Positions 10,455-23,700 of a stretch of 64,000 nucleotides of DNA are shown one piece after another. Within the stretch, counting starts at the first letter, position 1; every line of letters begins with the position of its first letter. The notes beneath the pieces are model-generated. The model saw only the letters and a program-made list of their open reading frames with translations, had not been told where the DNA came from and ran no database searches. This DNA comes from Chaenocephalus aceratus. Taxonomy: Eukaryota; Chordata; Actinopteri; Perciformes; Channichthyidae. Position numbers and translations under genes: made by a program. The DNA lies in contig CM043788.1 of the NCBI GenBank assembly GCA_023974075.1, forward strand, positions 20,245,996 to 20,309,995, in the 5' to 3' direction.

Positions 10455-12660
10455 TTTATTTGTGACGTTGCAAACTCTGCGGTACAAGGCACAAGTGATG
10501 TGAAGCTCATAAAGTGAGGCAAATAGAAATAATCAGCTGATGGAGTGTAGATGTGGAAATAGGTGCATTCGATCAGCTGACTATGTTTTTCGCCACACTT
10601 TATAAGCCTGACTAACCACCCCTTCTCTGAGGTGCAGGCAGCGTCACAAACAAATGATGGTCCTGATAGACTACAAAAATATTCGGTGTGCAGATCTTTG
10701 TTTTCACAATAAAAGTAGTTTCTTAGTGAATGTCCTGTACTGGTCTTACAATCTCATAACATCAGCTTTTAATGTTCCTCTTGGATGTTCTTCTTGACCC
10801 TCAGAGAAGGAGAAGATGTCGTGTCTTTCGGGCATGTCCTTTCGTAACAAAAATTACAGGAAACATAAAACATTATTGCAGAACAAGTGTGTTATTTATG
10901 AAAGAGGTGTGTTTGTGTGTTATGGGGCTGTTGATATAATTATTTTTTAATTGTAATAAGATTATGAATGAACAGTATGAAATTCATCAACATTGAAATA
11001 TATGTTATTATCAAAATAATATTGAACTGTTATCAAAACGTAGTGCAACTGTAGAAGCTTGCTCTGTTGTCTCCAGGGTTGGGTTGTAACGGAATACATG
11101 TAACGGCGTTACGTAATCAGAATACAAAAATCAAGTAACTGTATTCAGCTCGCGTTACATTTGAAAAACGAGTAATCTGATTACAGTTACTTTCGTAAAC
11201 CTGAAGTGAATACATTTTGGATTACTTATTGGAATTATTGGTGGAAAGATTTCCTCTCAACATGTAATATTCATTACTAGTAGGTACAGCCGATTCTTTT
11301 TAAGACAAGTAACTGTATTTGGATTACTTTCAGAGCCATGTAATCAGTAATCAGTAACTGATTACATTTACAAAGTAACCCTCCCAACCCTGGTTGTCTC
11401 ACTGAAAGAATAACTTTTACCACGTTTTTTACAGACAATATTGAGAGATAAATAGTAGCAGTTCTCACTATGTGTTAAATATCTTTGCCTTCAATATATT
11501 AAATTAGAAAGCTGACAGTCATATTGCTTGTTAACATCTAAATGTGACTTTTTGCATGGAAAAAACCCTCAACTTAACTGATGTGTAGGTGATCTAATAT
11601 TTAGTATTGTTTAATGGAATGTATATCAGTGTATTAAAGTCAATACTTCATTCATTTAAACCAATATCTTTCTTGATTCTGTGTACAGTATGAAAAAAGA
11701 GTATTGTACCTGTGCTGAAGTTCACTGCTGTGAGGAGTCCAGTTCTGTCTCTCACTCTCTGGTCCAGCCTGTCTGCATCACCTGGACACTTTAAACACAC
11801 AGATATATATATATGTAAAGTACCATGTGTACAAACAATATAACTGATTCTCTTCTGTTGAACATGTTGGATTGTGTATTGTCCGAGTCAGGGTCCTTTT
11901 TATTTTACTGTAACTTTAGAAATTGTGTTACCAATGCTTACTGTTTATTTGATATCAATTTGTAATACAATTAATAAAAACAACAAGGTTTGGGTTCGTT
12001 CTTCAGATGACTGTGACGTTAACTTGTAAGCTCAATAATGAACTCCAGCTCAACCAACCATATTGTAATATCCAAGTAATCATCTTGAAATATGACATTA
12101 ATAATTGTAATATACACACATCTTATTGTGAGGTTGATTTCACATACACTACTTCGACGTTAGCTAAATAGAAAATAGCATGGATAATTTACAAAGGCTT
12201 TAAAAACACAGCAGGAGCCCAAGACAATTATAAAACTTGTCATTATTTTAGTACAGTTCAATTGGTTTTATTTTCATAAACGGTTATCAACCGTTAGTGC
12301 CAAAGCAGTAGGCTATAATATATGAATTACTGCTGTATAGACTACAACCACTACTTGTTTAGCTAGCATAAACTCAACAAAGCTAGCGTTAGCTGGCTGA
12401 CTGACGTTATTTCGCCGCTAAACTGCACGATATAAAACGGTGGTCTTCAAAGCGGATTTAATCCTCAATCACAATAATAATATTCAAAGTAATACTGGGC
12501 AAGTAATGGGCAAAACTTACCGTTGATTGACGCGCCATGTCAGCGGACTGGTAGCGACACGAACCGTTAGCCCCGCTGTCATCCGGTTCGACCTGACTGT
12601 GACTGTGACTGACCCAAGCCTCGTTGTTCTGATAGCTCGTTGTCCCTTCGCTCCAACCCC
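10455..12660 (-). ncRNA. Putative convergent spliced noncoding transcript from the right arm
   Basis: The right arm carries the same promoter-like block on the minus strand, with a consensus donor (CAACG, GTAAGT) near 12525. A candidate internal exon at 11710-11781 has an acceptor (TGTCCAG) and a donor (CACAG, GTACAA). A minus-strand AATAAA lies at 10455-10460. The frame closes quickly, so a noncoding RNA is more likely than a protein. The structure mirrors the plus-strand unit and remains inferred. Confidence 0.2.
11074..11392. mobile_element. 319-bp hAT-type MITE with 8-bp target duplication
   Basis: Both ends begin CAGGGTTGGG on opposite strands. The 8-base sequence GTTGTCTC occurs directly at 11066-11073 and 11393-11400. 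The interior is made of GTAATCAGATTAC-like words and has no open frame. It is a non-autonomous hAT element inserted in the interior of the 4.5 kb element, so it is the younger of the two. Confidence 0.9.
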
Positions 12661-13148
12661 CCTCCCTCCCCCCACATACACAGGTGAAAATTACTTTTGC
12701 GACACATTTATCGCAAGAAGTGTAGCAAAAGTCAAGACCGCAGATTCGTCGATTTATACTGCCACAGAGCAGATTCGTCAAGTTGTAATGACTGATTTGA
12801 GAGGTTGTAATAAATAAAGTTGCAGTTGTAATGGAAAATATATTTAAAAAATATGTATTTTTCTGCAAGTGAACATTTCATCTCTAAGTTCATTTTTTTT
12901 CTACAAGCTACAAAACTTTTTTTTTCTTCTGTGACTTCAAATTTGGTTCACAGTTACGTGGATATTTTTTACAAGTGTAAATTTGATTCACAGTTACGTG
13001 GATATTTTATACAAGTGTACATTTGGTTCACAGTTACGTGGATATTTTATACAAGTGTAAATGTAAGCACACAAACTCAGATTTTTTTTCTGCAAGTGCT
13101 CACATCAGGTTTTACACGCTCTCACATTTTGCACCATATCTACCTTCA
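12164..13148 (-). repeat. Right terminal inverted repeat of the 4.5 kb element
   Basis: This is the reverse complement partner of 8641-9600, slightly longer because of a stretch near 12580-12640 rich in CTGTGACTGTGACTG. It repeats the 40-base subterminal units, the GC-rich block and the ATG/donor arrangement on the minus strand. Here the donor is a perfect GTAAGT. Confidence 0.85.
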
Positions 13149-13158
13149 TACTGTTTTA

Positions 13159-13420
13159 ATGTTTTGCTTAAAAAAAGAGCTAGAAGTAGACTTTTGTTAT
13201 TGGCTCCTCATTTGTATTGTTTACTATTTTGTCAATATGAAACATTTGAGCTACGTTGAGATATTCCAAATTGGGAAGGTTCAAACCTCTCGCGGAAAAA
13301 AAGTATATTCGTGTTCAGAGAGTGGCATATTTTGGCACTGTTGGCTTTCCATAGATCTTGCCTGGTCGCCCGGTTTTTTGGTTGAGTAGAAGTTGGCAGA
13401 GGGATGTCACTGTGACTGCG
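13159..13420 (+). promoter_or_regulatory. Residual 5' flank of zmat3 between transposon and start codon
   Basis: Only about 260 bases separate the transposon's target duplication from the zmat3 ATG. The interval holds no obvious TATA box or CpG island. Either the core promoter and 5' UTR lie in this short piece, or transcription starts within or beyond the inverted repeat. I see no acceptor site that would prove an upstream noncoding exon. Confidence 0.35.
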
Positions 13421-16298
13421 ATGATGGCGCTGCAGCTGAAGAATGGGGATGCAGCGTACTACCAGAGTGCAGAATATTGCAGACATTACACTTCGCCTCC
13501 CGTAAACTACGGTGACAGCAGGCATTATCTTGCCCGTTTGCCAGGTAAGGAGAAGCTTGCAATTCATTAGCTTCCCTCTGACTGTCAGCAATCTGATGCG
13601 CTGTAATGTGCAAGGAAAGAGACATTTGCAGATGTTTAACCGGTTGCCCTGGTGCTGCTGTCAGCCTGTCATCACCATAATGTCCTCTAAACGAGTGAAC
13701 TAGTCATCTCACTGAATATCGAGCATAGATGCTGCGATGCAAAATCCCAGATTGTCGGGACTCTAATGATCCCTCGTACTGTAGGAGAGCTCCAGAGAGA
13801 CTCCAGGTTTTAGTTGACTGTTATCTGAAACAGTGAATAGAGTGTAATGGTCACTTTCATCCCTCAGGTATGATTGTCAATCAAGCGGTGGTCAGAGCAG
13901 GTGAAGAAATGGAAACTGTAATTGTTGCTGCTGCCTTCACTGCACTGCTTGATCTTGATATTCCTGCCATTAAATCGTCTTCATTGCTTATACTACATGT
14001 CTCAGATTGAAGTTAGTGAAAGTTGTTGCAATTGATTGGTAATAAAAAAAAAAGGCAGAAACAAATGTCACCAAGATGGACGTTTTTGGCAAATTTGGTA
14101 AACCATAATTTGTATTACATCATAAGTTATTATCATATACGTTTGCTTGATGTAAATTATGAACATTTAGCATTTGGTTGACTTTTTCTATTTTTTCTAT
14201 TATTGTTAATTGAATACAAAGTTTGGTTCCAATGCCAACTTCTTGTCAGACAAAATAATGAATAAAGTAAATGTGTGACTCTACATGTCATGTGCTAAAA
14301 TAGGTGTTGCTTTATATAAGGGGTATAAGGGGTAATGGACGATTACTAATCGATATAGTATTTATAGCCTATGCATAGGCTAGGTGACTGCAATAAGAGT
14401 CTGGAGCATACAGTACCACACAATTTATGTTAACTATTATGACATTCATTCAAACATAAAGTGCTACTGAGATCTAAAAGTAAAGGCTATAGACATTACC
14501 CTAATGGTACATAAAGTAAATTGCAAACTTTAATAAGACATTCACTGTCTTTGCTGCATTTGCGGTTGTCCAATGCCCAGTGAAGCAGATTGAATAAGTG
14601 CAGGAGGCATGTGACTGTCATTGCTCCATAATTGATGTGGCAGAAGATAGTAAAGGCAAGAGAAACTCTAGAGAAAATGCAAACTTGGCCCATTTAGAGA
14701 TTCTCAGTGGAGGCCATCAGACTTGGACAGTAGTTGTTTTCTGGCGTGGATCAACAAGCAAGCAATCTTTAGTCAAATTCAAGAAATCATGAACTAATAA
14801 ATAAGTAATGAGTCTAAAAGAAAACTGTGGTTTCTTCTTCTGAAACTTTTAGAACAAAGTCTCTCCACAACAATGATGAACAATACTGTCTGATAAAAAA
14901 AAAATGTTGACCACTTGCTGCTGGCTGTTTCAGAGCAACAACACATGACACTGACTTTGACTTACAAAGTTTATTTTGTCCTGTCCAAAAACTAAAATGC
15001 ATAAAAGCAAAGCAAAATGAACTGACAAAACCATGGTTATCTATTCAGTGGCTGTTCAAATGTGTGCTCTGTAGACTGCAATTTTTGAGGACCTGCATCT
15101 GGATCTGAGACACAACTGGCATTGGCTTATCTTTTATCTAGTATGGTAATTGCTACATGAAATCATAATGCAAAGCAATTTCATACAAGGTAGTAACACA
15201 AGGAGTTGAAGAAGTTGGGAGGAAGTGTTGGTTAAAGGATTCACAGCAACATCCTCATGCATACTTTACATTACTACTGATATACAGTAAATGTATGTTA
15301 GTCATGTAATCTGTTTTGTGGTGGCACATTGCACACTCTGAATTGCTTAACGGATGATATCAAGCAAAAAGGGTCAGCCGCCCTTTGTGTGTGTAATTGC
15401 TTCTGCAGTGAGGTTTCTAGACTGCTGTGCAGGCGGGCTCAATCAGGGTGGAAGGGTTCTCATGAGGCTGCTGCTGATTAGGTTGATGATGTGCAGTATG
15501 TGGAACTTAATTAGCTCTCGATGGCAATCATGAGCATTGAGGGGGTGTCTAATTCAACAACATACTGTATGGGTCTCATTCAATGAATACTGCGAACATA
15601 AATGAATATGATAAGCGCACACGTCTTAAAACCTGTACTATTGTATACTCTATATTGCCTATTGCATTCTTTTGACATTTTCTATGGCTATAATAGATAT
15701 TCAAATTATTAGAATTTAACATTAAAGTAACATTTAAACCAGTTTTGCATCCGAGCTGTCATTGCTGTGATGCTCCTGCAATCTACTTCAGGTGTGTCAC
15801 ATCTTCTTCTGTTTATTACAGATAAATCAGCTTTCAACTCCCTGTGGTAGCAGATAATGTCTACTAAGATGACACTTCCAAAAATAGCAAATGTAAAAGC
15901 TTTTTTAAGCAGGATATTGTAAGACAATACCAATGAGTAGTGAACCATGTATATATTTTTTATATGCAGCTGCTACATAGTATGACTTTAATATTTAATG
16001 TATAGGCCACTCATCCCGCCCTGCTGAATCTGCCACAGTGTCATCTAGCAGTTCACAGGACAGTAGTAGGGTCAGTGCTTGTCCAGCATACCTTTCTCTT
16101 GAGGTAAGCCAGGTCAGGTGACAGACAGACTGGACAGGCAGACTGACAGCGAACAGTAGTTCGGAAACACAAACACCTCAGGATGTTATTTTGAGTCCAT
16201 GAATCACCACCATTGAGCTTCCAGCACTGTGAGTTTTGACACAGCTGTTGGCCCTTTTACTAACAATATATGTAGCCAAAGAGAAACACAGACTCACA

Positions 16299-16342
<44 letters not shown>

Positions 16343-19300
16343 GGCACACTCGAGCAACCCAACAAACACACAAAATCAGCTCATTGCCATTCTTAATATA
16401 ATGCGTTGTCTTAGTTTTCCATACACAACCATGCATGCCATGCTTTGATGTACACTCACACAGACAGAGACAGACCTACTTTAGTTTATCGAGCAGTCAC
16501 ACTTCAGGCTGAGATCTCTTCAGATCAGAGCAGCTTGGGGATTTGTATGTCACTGTCTCCGTTTGTTGTGTGTGCAAATGCATGTGTATGTAACGTCCCA
16601 TATGCATGACTGCAGGCGCTGCAGGCTTAGCCTATTATTTCTGATACTTACTGGAGTGTGAAGCTCCTCTGTCCGGGAATGTGTTTCTATTCGCCCATCT
16701 CTTTACATCTCTCCTGCTCCGGGCTCCAAGAAAGAAAATGCTCCTTCTATTAGTGTCACTGTACATTGGTCACTGGATTTTAACCAAGTTCAACAGGCAG
16801 TATCCACTTTATATTTTCTTATGAAAGTGATAATGTCTTCAACTTGTGTTTTTTTACTGTTCGCCAGTAGGACATTTAAAGAATATATTTACAGAGTTGA
16901 ATGTATTTTGGTGTAAAGATGAGACCGGTGTCTAGCTTGTTAACCATGCTTATCATCTCAGTTTAGATTGTAAGCACGCTAACATTTCTGATTTAACACT
17001 AAACACACGAGCCTCATGATAATGGTTTTACCTTTGCAGGAATTTGGCAATAAACCAATGAAAAGGAACATTTTTGGATGAAAAGTCAGTGCAGAACCAA
17101 AGTTATTTTAATTCACTATGATGAACTATAGCAATCCACCCTATAGTTACTTAGAGGTTTCACTCAAAAGCAAAATGTCAACTTCATGATGCCAGAGGAA
17201 GGGCCAGTAGGTTAACAGAGACATTTGAATAGTATTATCTGAAAATGTCTGTGGCAATCTTTCATTTAGGGTTTCTCAACTGGATTTTGAGGTGGCGGTG
17301 GCACTAGATTATTTTGGATTAATCCTCTGTAAAAATAAATAGAAAATATAATAGTTGTTGAGATGTGTTAGATCAACCGACTGACATGGCATAATAAAAA
17401 ACGTTCTTATTGCTGTTAATTAAATGTATTTAATAGTAGTACTATATGTCCATACAGCACCACTTTCCTCATCAAGGTTACTAAATTCCCTTTTGAGAAG
17501 TGTATTTGATTTGTGTTATCTTCCCCTGTGTAAAATAATGTGTTGTTGTCCACAGGACCAGAGACCATGTTGAAGCCCCCTATGAGTCTCTTCAGCCTCC
17601 CCCAGCAGCCTTTTCACCACATGGACTCTCTGCACCAGCTGAGACCCCCACCAATGGCGCCTACACAGACTCTTGGCCTGCCAACCCTTGTCCCTGTTCA
17701 GGCACTTGGACCTCCTACTATGCTACCTACCCAAACTCTTGGGCTCCCGCCTCCTCACGTGTTAAGACATCCCCTTATTGCCCCCCCATACAGCTTAGGC
17801 CCCCCTCCAATGGCCCTAACACAGCCAATGGGGCCTCCACCAATGGCACACACCTTGGGTCCCCCACCTGTAGATCATACACACGCAATAGTGCCTCCAA
17901 ACATGGACCTTATACAACCGTTGGGGCCTCCACCTTTAAACCTTGCACAGGCCCTGGTGCCTCCACCTGTAGTGGGACCCGGAGCTGGAAGATTTCCCCT
18001 CCCTCCAAGCCCCATGTGCTCCCCTCCTCCAATGGGCCCAGACCCTTCACACCTGCCCCCAATGCCCTCACGACCAGCCCAGATGTCCTGTCTCCTCCCT
18101 GGCCCTCTCCTGGGTCAGGCAGCCCCAGCCAGCGAGCTGCCCCAGGATGAGGGCTCTCTGCTGGGGATGGAGGAGCAGGACGACTCACTGGGGGAACTCT
18201 GCAAACCACTGTACTGTAAACTCTGCAACGTGACACTCAACTCTGCTCAGCAGGCGCAGGCGCACTACCAGGTCTGTTAAAATAACAATGTACAAACCAA
18301 ATCAATGTTAAGATACATAAATAAAAACAGCATTCTCCTTATCGTTTCGTCTAGGGAAAGAACCACAATAAGAAGTTGAGGAATTTCTATGCTAGCAGTC
18401 AGCAGCCTCCAGCCACCAGGATACCAGAGGTCCTCGAGGCGGCTGGCCAGACATCCCTCAGCTCAGGACCAAACGACAGTGACGCAGGCAGACAGGTTAG
18501 AGCCAACCTACCTAAATGTTACAGTGTTATGAGATGGATGACATTTTGGCAACCAGAAAAACAACTCCAATAAACGTTGCTTTACTGCTGGAGACGGGGG
18601 AAAAGCAACTGTTTTCTTACCACTTTGCAATATTAGCTTGAAAAGTGACGATATGCAATTTGTGATCCCAACAGGTTTCTTCTCCCAAGTTTCCAAAATA
18701 AAGTAGTTATTGTTGTTTATGGATTTACCATGTAGTTGAACCAATTAACCAACGTAACATGCAAGTACATTATCTTCATTAACTAATAATTATACAATTT
18801 TGACTTTAAATTAGTATTATTGCTTTGATGATTTAATAACTGAAACATCAGTCTGTTACAATGAAAATATTAAGAGGTGTTGCTTGAAATTGTTCTCTTC
18901 TTCCAACCTGTCCGAAAAATGTATTTCTTCTCTTTCTCCCTCGTCACATACACTGCACTGCTTTGTCCCAGGCACAGTATAACGGAGCGACCCGGGTCAT
19001 CTTGGCCACAGAGAATGACTATTGTAAGTTGTGTGACGCCTCCTTCAGTTCACTGGCAGTTGCACAGGCCCACTACCAGGGCAAGAACCACGCCAAGAAA
19101 CTACGACTCGCTGAGGCCCAACAAAACTCCAGTAACCTGTAGGTTCAAATGTAGAAACCTTATGCAGTATACAGATGCCTTGTCCTTATTTAGTTTTGTG
19201 TTGGATTAGCATTTGTCTTGCAGATCTCCTGAAAGCCACAACTGAAATTAAATACGTATTATTTTGACTCTTGCCTTTTTCAGGGAGAGCAGCAATGAGG

Positions 19301-19515
19301 CGGCCCCAAGAAGGAACAGGAAAGATGGCAGTGAGTACAGACTGGTGAAGAACCGCCGCAGCCCACAGCTACCTGCTTCTATGCCGGGTAAAATATTAAA
19401 CATTTATGAATAAGAGTCTTAATAATAAAAACACTAGATTCACATTTCTGCTTATATTTCCATTGGGACTGTCAAACAATGCACTCACACACCCCAACAC
19501 ACACACACACACACT

Positions 19516-19549
<34 letters not shown>

Positions 19550-20767
19550 AACCACGACGTTCTGATGGTTTAATACGTTTTTCTTGATGGACAAATCCCA
19601 AAATAGCTGCACTCACTCCCGCTTTCTCTATCTGCTTCTCGTTTTTCTGCTGTGTAACACACACAAATCAACACACGTTGTAGTCCCAGTTGTATCTTTA
19701 TCACACATTGGTGATATATCAGGTTATAAATAAATCTATGATGCTGGTCTTTACATGCAAAATCAATTGTGGCTTTTTGGGTAACCAGCGTATTATTTAA
19801 TGTGGAAAACATCTAGTGGATAAATCAACTGTAACATGAATTTAATTGTGGTTTGATTGTCTTTCATTACGTAATGTCTCTTATTATGCAACATTACTAA
19901 AAGTATACAGCCATGGGAGCGGCTCAGTGAGGCTGTACATACGCCCAGCGGGGGTTTGTGATAAATGCTAACATCAGCAGGCTCGCATTATAACAGTAAC
20001 ATGCTGAGGTGAAGCAGGCATCACTTTGAGCATGTTTGCCAACTCAGTACTCTATCATTTGCACTAAACACAAAGCTGATGGAAATGTCATTCGTTTGTT
20101 TCAAAATGTTCTGACATTCTTTCTTAACTAATGAATTAATGGATTAATAAGATCACAAAGATACAAAGATAACTGATATCTTCCAGCTGCCATGATACGG
20201 AAGATACATCGGAATAAGCCACTTAATGTGTACATAATCTACTTATTCATATTTATATAAATAGTTATCACCACAATAAACCGTATTTAACTTTGTCTTA
20301 ATGTACATTATTTAATTTCATATTCTGTTCTCGTACATATCATATTCTATTTACATGTATATAGACTTCTTGCATTATTTTGTATTGCTTATTTTTGTAT
20401 TTTATTATATATGTTGCGTTGTTGGAGGAGCTCAGTTCAGAATAATTTCATTGCCATTTATACACTGTAGTTTATGTGTATATGACAATACAAATCTTTG
20501 AATTTGAACATACTGTACAATTACTGTACTTATTGTCCGTCTCTGTTTTTACCTCCAGGGCCGTACTACAACCCGAGACCGAGGCAGCGCATCCCCAGGG
20601 ACTTGGCAATGTGCGTGACTCCCAGCGGACAGTTCTACTGCTCCATGTGTAACTGCGGAGCCGAGCAGGAGCCCGACTTCAGGCAGCATCTTGAGAGCAA
20701 GCAGCACAAAGCAAAAGTATCGGAGCTAAGATACCGCCACGAGATGGAGAACCTCGGCTACAGCTAA
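13421..20767 (+). CDS. zmat3: Zinc finger matrin-type protein 3 (ZMAT3/Wig-1), six coding exons
   Basis: ZMAT3 is a nuclear double-stranded-RNA-binding protein induced by p53 in mammals that affects stability and splicing of target mRNAs. Coding exons: 13421-13544, 17556-18271, 18355-18495, 18972-19138, 19284-19387, 20559-20767. Their phases join exactly to 1461 bases, 486 residues. Three matrin-type C2H2 fingers are complete: C262/C265/H278/H284, C345/C348/H361/H367 and C445/C448/H461/H467. The words ELCKPLYCKLCNVTLNSAQQ and RIPRDLAMCVTPSGQFYC match human ZMAT3 closely. The fish protein is far longer than the human one (289 residues): residues ~42-250 are a proline-rich expansion with repeated LGPPPM-type words. 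The first exon (MALQLKNGDAAYYQ) has no human counterpart that I recall. The start is either of two adjacent ATGs, 13421 or 13424. Confidence 0.93.
13545..17555 (+). other. zmat3 intron 1, mostly unique sequence
   Basis: This is a 4.0 kb intron with a GTAAGG donor and a GTCCACAG acceptor. I see no second gene in it, only a CA microsatellite at 16300-16340 and AT-rich unique sequence. A weak p53-like site near 16933 is discussed under rejected items. Confidence 0.6.
16300..16340. repeat. (CA)n microsatellite
   Basis: About 20 uninterrupted CA units in zmat3 intron 1. Confidence 0.95.
19490..19548. repeat. (CA)n microsatellite, interrupted
   Basis: Two CA runs separated by CTCT, in the last intron of zmat3. 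Confidence 0.9.
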
Positions 20768-23700
20768 GAGACACAAGAGGAGAGTGGTCGGGGAGATAAC
20801 AGAAAGAGAGTAGATTGACAGAGAATAAGTGGGAGACAAAAAGAGAAGACCAAAGTGCTGGAGGGCAAATACTTCACTCTGTTAAAGGGGCACATTCAGA
20901 GAAGAGATTAGCACACATGGCCTCACATGGCCTCATGACCTTGTTGCAATTCATTTGATACGCTTAAATCTTCATATTTAGTATTATGCTCCACAATATG
21001 AAGCTTCAATGAGATTTGATGGATTTATTTGATCCAGGTATTACTCTTGAAATGATGTCTGTATATTGAGGCCTGTAACATGTTTGCAGATAACAGACAT
21101 GTAAAAACGAATACAGATTTTCGATGTACAAGTCCTTTATTTAGAGTCAGATACAGTTTGAGACACTCCACTCTGTCTCAGTCTCCTCTGAGGCTTTGAG
21201 TGGGTTGCATTGTGACTCAGGATGCAGGTAAATGCAAATGGATTGCAAGTACATCTTGAGCTTGATCAGGCTGCAGGAAAAGGACTAGTGGTGCACAGAA
21301 AGCCAACATCCCAGGAGAGGAGGCACATTTTGTACATGCACAGGGTTAAAGCATTTACAAAGAATGCAAAATGTGGAAAATAGCAAGAAACTGTTTGGTA
21401 GACTGTTTTGGTACTTGAAGAATTGAAAAAAAACACACACGTGGTCAGACAAGTGTCCTCGTTGGGATAACAATCAACGCTGAGGACAAAGTTTGAGTCC
21501 TACAGGTATTTTTTACAGGCCCTACAGAAGGGTCTTCAAGGCCACTTGTAGTGACCACTATAAGCCACAAATTCAACATCTTTTTAACCTGACACAGGTT
21601 ATAAATCCAAAGCTAATTCATAAAAAAACAAAGCACAACAAACAACATCCTCTGTTATAAACAGTGTTACATGAATCTATAAGCCTTAGCCGACTTGTTA
21701 GCGGTTTTCTGGCGTGTTTCAGGCTGGAGGCTACATCCTGGCTAGCCTTGTTTGTGCCTTTAGTGAGAATGAGGCTAAACTTAAAGAGTAAACTTTGGCT
21801 AGCCATTTTGACATATAGTGGAAACCAATCAATGCAACTGATTGGATGTTTCTATTATCTGTGTCGCCTCTTTTATTATGATAAATCCACATTATGTAAA
21901 TATTCTCAAATGACATTAAAGATGTACATTTAGGATAATATACATGAATATTATTTAATCCTTTGGTTAATGTTAGCCTAGAATACATTGTAAATACTCA
22001 TCTATCTCATTTAATTATGATCAGGATCTTGTGTGCACTGACTGAATGTCTCGGCACTGTTTGTGTGTGGACTGTAGGCCCTTTATAGCACTTTGGGTGA
22101 TGCCCTTGTTCATTGCTAAAGTACCATCTGTCTCGTTAAAAGCTGCTCGTCTCATCATTGTGACTGTGCCGGAGGATGGCATGAGAGGAGAAGCTGTCTC
22201 TGAAGCTTCTTTTGAGGCAGGGTTCAAGCTTTATCTCTTTCTATTCAACTCAGCCAAACTGGCATTGTGATAGGAAGAAATGTGACAATAGATCGGGAGT
22301 GATGCAGAGAGCTGAAAGCATTTGACTTAACTTTTAATTAGATTGCAAATGAACATGTTGAAGAGCTCATGGATGTTTTGGGTTGCAAGACACTCCATTT
22401 AATTCTCCCAACCAATCGCAATTACCACAGGGGACATTAACAGATTTGAATGCAGTGTGACGTGGCTGCAGACAACTCACGTGGATTATATTGGAATTTT
22501 TGTAATGTTTTCTGTTGTTTTTATAACTGACCCAGGTAGAGATGCTTTTTTCAGTATTCAACCCATCCTGAAAACATCAATTGTGTAATCGGAATCAAAT
22601 TAGATTTTCTCTTTCTGTTTATTCGATTATCTGTTCCAGCTCAGTAGTGCTGAGCTGAACACAGCGCTGTCACAAAGTATTTGGAGCAACTCTATTAAGT
22701 AGTCAATGTAAACAAAAATCTACATTTTTATTGTTTGAAACACTCAATGTGACTTTTAAATTGTTATTTATATATTGATCATTAGTTCTTTAATTCTTTA
22801 AATAGAAATAATGAGTGTATTTATGGCTCAAGTAATCATTTACAGTATCACCAGTAGATGTTTGGATTGCAATATGTGTCACACACACTGTATACAAGAA
22901 TAGATTACTGTAGTTCAAAGGTGAAACAGCTTCCCTTTAAATGTGCTTTTCTAACTTTCCACGCACACATGCACACCCAGTCAAAAGCCTGACCGGGTCA
23001 CATCAGCAGTGGTATAATGTGAATGGAAATCAATATCCTGGTTTGGTTATTTGCAGGGAGAGGCAGCTGTTCACATCTTTCATTTGACTCTTGGGCACAG
23101 AAACACCTGATCACACAGATGAGGACGCTCAGGAGAAAAGCACTGTGAGGACATTAACATGTGAGAGAGTTGGAGTGACTAACAGAGCATAGCAAACTAA
23201 ATGCGAGGCTGTTTTCACTGTGCCGTGTAGTTTAATAAGAAAAAGAACAAGGGTGAGCTGATGAAAGCAGAGCTGAAGTGAAAGCTGTGGGCGAGACACA
23301 GGGAGTCGAGGAGTTCTTCAGTTGCAGTCTGTTAATAGCTCTCCTCCTAGAAATAACATGCTTTGTCTTACATGAAGGAATGGATGGCACAACCTTTTAT
23401 TGTGTTGACAGGCTCACACTCCAATGCAGATGCTGAACACTTTCAGCAAAAGCATAGAGACATGGGGAAAGTGTAGAAAGCTATCAAACTAAAGAGCCTT
23501 AAGATCCTATGAGATAACACAGTAGTAAATGGTTTCATGTATTTTGACTCTCTAAACCAGTGGTTCCCTAACCTTTTGGCTCAGGACCCCTTTAAATATC
23601 TACTTGATATTCACAGGTATTGGTTGCCTTAGTGTGGACAACCAAAGCTGGAAGTATTCCCATCAGATTGTTTCTATGAACAAGACATTGAAAATGTTAG

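Larger units (their letters stand above)
8641..13148. mobile_element. 4.5 kb DNA transposon with ~1 kb inverted repeats and 10-bp target duplication
   Basis: Both ends start TGAAGGTAGATATGG on opposite strands, and near-identity continues for about 960-985 bases. The 10 bases TACTGTTTTA flank the element directly at 8631-8640 and 13149-13158. Long inverted repeats with a 9-11 bp duplication fit the Mutator-like superfamily best, but I saw no transposase, so the assignment is tentative. The interior (9601-12163) has no long open frame and carries a nested hAT-type insertion. The right end lies 272 bp before the zmat3 start codon. Confidence 0.8.

Noticed and set aside
12853..13389. 178-codon plus-strand open frame ending just before zmat3
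   Set aside because: It runs through the terminal inverted repeat and its 40-bp tandem units, with no family resemblance and no matching splice site into zmat3.
16930..16955. p53-response-like pair of half-sites in zmat3 intron 1
   Set aside because: The half-sites match only about 8/10 and 9/10 and overlap instead of being adjacent, so this does not meet the consensus. A matrix scan and p53 ChIP would be needed.
17910..18236. 108-codon minus-strand frame
   Set aside because: Antisense of the proline-rich zmat3 exon 2. The plus-strand frame is supported by homology and splice phase.
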